Assembly (NCBI GenBank): GCA_022706865.1
Contig: JAKJBT010000084.1
Coordinates: 1 to 7,068 of the forward strand
Length of the DNA: 7,068 nt
Direction of reading: 5' to 3'
From: Bacillota bacterium
GTDB taxonomy: Bacteria > Bacillota_A > Clostridia > Lutisporales > Lutisporaceae
Shown: in pieces, positions 4,841-7,068 of the stretch
How the letters are laid out: each line of letters starts with the position of its first letter
Numbering within the stretch: the stretch's first letter is position 1
Translations under genes and position numbers: made by a program
Notes under the pieces: generated by a model
What the model saw: only the letters and a program-made list of their open reading frames with translations
Database searches by the model: none
What the model was told of the DNA's origin: nothing

Positions 4841-6051
4841 ATATATGTGACATTTCTGTATTTTTTTCTGCGTCTTACCTTGTATATGGTGACTATTGTC
4901 CGATACAGCAGAAAACCTGCAATGACCCAAAGCCACCACATGCTTGGCTTTTTTTCGGCTTCGACTGCGACAGAGGAGAGGAGTCCTATCTTTTTTACTT
5001 CTTTTCCGTCTGCATATACAATCATTTCTCCCAATACCTCACCTTTTTCGATAGGTTCCCTGAATCCAGCCTTGGTCTCAATTTCTGTAGTAATATTCTC
5101 TTTTTCAGATTCGGAAAGTATCATTGAGAAATCCTCAGCAGCAAGGAGATTTATTTTTTCCTGACCTTCTTTTATTGATACAGTAGTTACTATCTGATTT
5201 TTTTTCAGTATTTGCACTTTCTGAAAGCTGGAAAAACCATATTCAAAAAGGGCAACAGTGTCGCTGTACATATTTTGTCCTTCAGCACCCATAACTACGG
5301 ATATCAGCTCCAGGTCTCCTTTTTTTGCCCCGCCTACCAGACACTGTTTTGCTTTGGTGGTATAGCCGGTCTTGATGCCTGTGGCATACTCATATCTGAA
5401 CCTATCGTATATTTCCCATATAAGTTTGTTGGAGTTTGTTATATAGTTCCTTTCCTCCTGTTTATTTGTTTTTGGGATGGTATATTTGACTTCTTTGACC
5501 ACAGCCCGGAACTTTTCCAAAGTCATTGCATGCTTTGCAATCATAGCAAGATCTCTTGCAGTCGTATAATGATTATCATTGTGCAGGCCGTTGGGATTGA
5601 CAAAGTTTGTGCTTGTGGCACCCAGTTCCCTGGCTCTGCTGTTCATAAGCTTTGCAAATTCCTCCACAGAACCTGAAATGTGCTCTGCTATGGCTACGGC
5701 GGCATCATTAGCAGATTCCAGCATCAAGGCATAAAGCAGCTGCTCCATGGTCAGCTGCTCTCCCGGCACAAGGTAAATCTGACTGCTTCCAATCTCAACA
5801 AGAGGAGGATTCGTGCCTATAGTGACTATTTCATCTAACTTCCCGTGCTCAACTGCCAGAAGCCCTGTCATCACTTTTGTGGTACTTGCCGGATATCGTT
5901 TTTCATCCGCGTTTTTTTCGTACAGGACCTTCCCTGTTTCGGCATCTATCAAAATGGCTGATGGAGCGGTAACCTCGGGCACATCTCCATAAACCCGTAC
6001 AAAAGGCATCATAATACTTAATACCATAATATATGTAATTAATCTTTTCAT
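4831..6051 (-). CDS. D-alanyl-D-alanine carboxypeptidase, DacF/PBP5 family (class C low-MW PBP)
   Basis: This enzyme removes the terminal D-Ala from peptidoglycan pentapeptides outside the membrane and so limits cross-linking. The 406-residue protein has a signal peptide (residues 1-22, MKRLITYIMVLSIMMPFVRVYG), then the S11 peptidase domain with all three catalytic motifs: STTK (Ser56, Lys59), SAN (113-115) and KTG (227-229). A PBP5-like C-terminal beta domain spans about 278-365. A C-terminal hydrophobic segment (about 371-390) before RRRKK anchors it as a membrane helix; many PBP5 proteins use an amphipathic helix there instead. The start at 6051 is chosen because AAGGAG lies 6 bases upstream and a signal peptide follows at once. 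Upstream extension to 6144 would bury the signal sequence. In B. subtilis the DacF paralogue is made during sporulation, but no adjacent spoIIA genes are seen here, so I do not assign a sporulation role. Confidence 0.93.
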   Translation of the reverse strand: MKRLITYIMVLSIMMPFVRVYGDVPEVTAPSAILIDAETGKVLYEKNADEKRYPASTTKVMTGLLAVEHGKLDEIVTIGTNPPLVEIGSSQIYLVPGEQLTMEQLLYALMLESANDAAVAIAEHISGSVEEFAKLMNSRARELGATSTNFVNPNGLHNDNHYTTARDLAMIAKHAMTLEKFRAVVKEVKYTIPKTNKQEERNYITNSNKLIWEIYDRFRYEYATGIKTGYTTKAKQCLVGGAKKGDLELISVVMGAEGQNMYSDTVALFEYGFSSFQKVQILKKNQIVTTVSIKEGQEKINLLAAEDFSMILSESEKENITTEIETKAGFREPIEKGEVLGEMIVYADGKEVKKIGLLSSVAVEAEKKPSMWWLWVIAGFLLYRTIVTIYKVRRRKKYRNVTYIKR

Positions 6052-6115
6052 CCGTTTCTCCTTGTGAATTATGTTTATCCCATACAATTGAATGAGTCTT
6101 GTGTCAACAACCACT

Positions 6116-6144
6116 AGTATATCAAAAAAGTTTGCCGATGGCAC
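6116..6144 (-). promoter_or_regulatory. candidate extended -10 promoter for the carboxypeptidase gene
   Basis: Read on the minus strand, TGATATACT (6124 to 6116) is an extended -10 (TGn plus TATACT), and GTGCCA (6144 to 6139) lies 17 bases upstream as a -35 with 4 of 6 matches to TTGACA. The start would be near 6109, giving a leader of about 58 bases. A second option is TTGACA (6107 to 6102) with TATGGG 17 bases on, which has a better -35 and a poor -10. Confidence 0.4.
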
Positions 6145-6164
6145 CCCTTTGGCAAAGGTTTTTT
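6124..6164. terminator. terminator-like hairpin in the divergent intergenic region, T-runs on both strands
   Basis: TTTGCC (6131-6136) pairs with GGCAAA (6151-6156), flanked by AAAAAA (6124-6129) and TTTTTT (6159-6164), which can extend the stem past a GG bulge. A shorter alternative, CCTTT/AAAGG with a GGC loop (6146-6158), comes directly before the T6 on the plus strand. On the minus strand TGCC-ATC-GGCA or the long stem comes before T6. No gene in the window ends here on either strand, so its role is unclear: it could insulate the divergent promoters, act as an attenuator or be a remnant. The 230-base gap (6052-6281) otherwise holds AT-rich promoter-like sequence and no convincing ORF. Confidence 0.5.
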
Positions 6165-6281
6165 GAATAATTTTATTGGGAATAAATAGGATAATTATTG
6201 CAACATGGAAAAGAAGGAAATAAATAGAAAATGTAGAAATATGTATATTACTAGTGAGACGAAGGAGGGTAAAGGTTCAAG

Positions 6282-6896
6282 ATGGTTTATATTTCAAGGA
6301 CACAAAAATCAATACTTGCATTTGTCATAATTGTTCTGGTCATAATAAGCGGTACCATATATATAAGGCGGGAAAAGGCTACGGAGATAAGCCTTGCTGA
6401 GGCTGTCCCGCATCAGGCAGAAGCACAGGCTGAAACAAAGCCTGCGGAAATATCCGTATATATCTGCGGTTTTGTCAAGAATCCCGGAGTAGTAAAGGTC
6501 ATGGAGGGAACACGGCTTGATGAGGCTATTGGACTGGTGGGGGGAGTTGTTGAGGAAGCTGATTTGGAGGCTGTTAATCTTGCATACAGCCTTGCTGATG
6601 AAGATATGATATACATCCCAAAGAAGGGTGAAAGCCCTCAAGGAACAGGAAAGACAATTCCGGGGGTTAATACGGTCAAGAGTGCGGCAGTTAACAAGCA
6701 GGGAAAGATAAATATCAATACAGCAGGTGAAAAAGAACTGGATACACTTGAGGGAGTGGGGCCGGCTACAGCAAAAGCAATCATACTATACAGGGAACAG
6801 AAAGGACCCTTCAATACCATTGAGGATATTAAGAAGGTAAGCGGTATAGGGGAAGCCAAGTTCAGCAAAATGAAGGATAAGATAACGGTAGAGTAG
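6282..6896 (+). CDS. comEA: ComEA-like DNA-binding protein (TM anchor, SLBB, helix-hairpin-helix)
   Basis: ComEA binds double-stranded DNA outside the membrane and passes it to the ComEC channel during transformation. The 204-residue protein has the standard layout: a short cytoplasmic start, a membrane helix (about 10-27), a low-complexity Ala/Glu linker (33-55), an SLBB domain (ISVYICGFVKNPGVV through DMIYIP, 57-113), a second linker rich in Lys, Gly and Thr, and a C-terminal helix-hairpin-helix pair (143-203) with ININTAGEKELDTLEGVG and VSGIGEAKF. The full ComEA architecture is therefore present. ATG 6282 follows AAAGG (6271-6275) at 6 bases; the stronger AAGGAGG (6262-6268) is 13 bases away, and a TAA at 6270 blocks an upstream start. 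No comEB or comEC is within the window, so competence itself cannot be inferred. Many clostridia keep comEA without proven transformation. Confidence 0.9.
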   Translation: MVYISRTQKSILAFVIIVLVIISGTIYIRREKATEISLAEAVPHQAEAQAETKPAEISVYICGFVKNPGVVKVMEGTRLDEAIGLVGGVVEEADLEAVNLAYSLADEDMIYIPKKGESPQGTGKTIPGVNTVKSAAVNKQGKININTAGEKELDTLEGVGPATAKAIILYREQKGPFNTIEDIKKVSGIGEAKFSKMKDKITVE

Positions 6897-7068
6897 AATA
6901 ATGCGGCGTATCTGAAGTTTGCAGTCATCCTGAAGAGCACTAGCCTTATATCCCGACTCGCACGATATTAGCTTTGGACAGAATCAGAGCTTGATACTTG
7001 TAAAATCCTGACGCACATAAACCCAACATCGTGTTGGTATGTGCTGGATTTACCTCACGTAAATCCCA
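6897..7068. other. no recognisable gene; several consecutive inverted repeats
   Basis: No gene or T-run terminator is visible after the ComEA-like gene. Inverted repeats follow one another: ATATC/GATAT (6948-6968, weak), AGCTTTG/CAGAGCT (6970-6991, one G-T pair, 8-base loop), a long imperfect stem GCACATA-CCAACA / TGTTGG-TATGTGC (7013-7044, 13 bp with an AAC bulge and TCG loop), and GGATTTAC/GTAAATCC (7046-7066, 8 bp, CTCAC loop). The window ends right after the last one. It could be a structured RNA leader, the end of a mobile element or a tail of repeats. I cannot decide between them. Confidence 0.5.

Noticed and set aside
5212..5676. 154-codon plus-strand frame inside the carboxypeptidase gene
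   Set aside because: It is antisense to a gene with all three catalytic motifs, has no SD site, and its composition (many Cys, Phe, His) is that of a shadow frame.
6081..6088. CATACAAT, resembling a SigE/SigK-type sporulation -10 on the plus strand
   Set aside because: There is no matching -35 at the right distance and no plus-strand gene close downstream. On the minus strand I found no convincing SigF or SigG promoter for the carboxypeptidase gene either.
6052..6144. 31-residue N-terminal extension of the carboxypeptidase
   Set aside because: It would place 31 residues before an obvious signal peptide, and the strong AAGGAG lies just before the internal ATG at 6051.
6946..7068. 40-codon open frame on the minus strand running in from the window edge
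   Set aside because: It has no recognisable protein motif, is only 40 codons long and runs through several inverted repeats. It could be the end of a gene from outside, but I cannot support that.
1..7068. CRISPR array, tRNA or rRNA genes, or a complete insertion sequence
   Set aside because: I saw no regularly spaced repeats, cloverleaf, rRNA-like sequence or transposase in any frame.

Overview
The window looks like a chromosomal segment of a low-to-moderate GC, Gram-positive anaerobe of the class Clostridia. The basis is the gene order (obg, nadD, yqeK, LCP, rsfS), the strong Shine-Dalgarno (SD) sequences, the frequent TTG starts and the protein families present. I cannot name a species from the sequence alone. 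Most of the window is core genome. I found no complete mobile element, CRISPR array, rRNA or tRNA.

Layout. Positions 1-93 hold the last 30 codons of obg. A small Cys-rich protein (118-303) follows and ends in an intrinsic terminator. A 27-codon membrane-peptide gene (381-464) and a stand-alone AroQ-type chorismate mutase (about 623-913) lie between obg and nadD. A TATAAT-type promoter then leads into nadD (1002-1637), yqeK (about 1643-2245) and an LCP-family cell-wall ligase (2297-3274). A second promoter (TTGACA/TATAAC) precedes rsfS (about 3351-3704), a YheO/DauR-type PAS-HTH regulator (3737-4387) and ridA (4409-4792). A perfect 12-bp hairpin separates ridA from the convergent dacF-type D,D-carboxypeptidase gene (4831-6051, minus strand). 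A 230-bp divergent region with a terminator-like hairpin leads to a ComEA-like SLBB/HhH protein (6282-6896). The last 172 bases contain no recognisable gene but have several consecutive inverted repeats.

How the genes fit together. Obg and RsfS act on large-subunit assembly and ribosome silencing. NadD makes NaAD in NAD biosynthesis. YqeK hydrolyses Ap4A-type dinucleotides. This is the conserved Firmicutes ribosome/NAD block. The LCP and DacF-like proteins act at the cell wall. RidA clears reactive enamines and imines made by PLP enzymes, and the PAS-HTH regulator just upstream is a plausible local regulator. The ComEA-like protein would bind DNA at the outer membrane face.

The points most worth a second look are the multi-hairpin tail (about 6948-7068), the orphan chorismate mutase and two tiny genes where yhbY often sits, the Fur-like repeat inside the rsfS promoter, and the run of TTG starts. 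I see no clear evidence of a wholly new multi-gene system.
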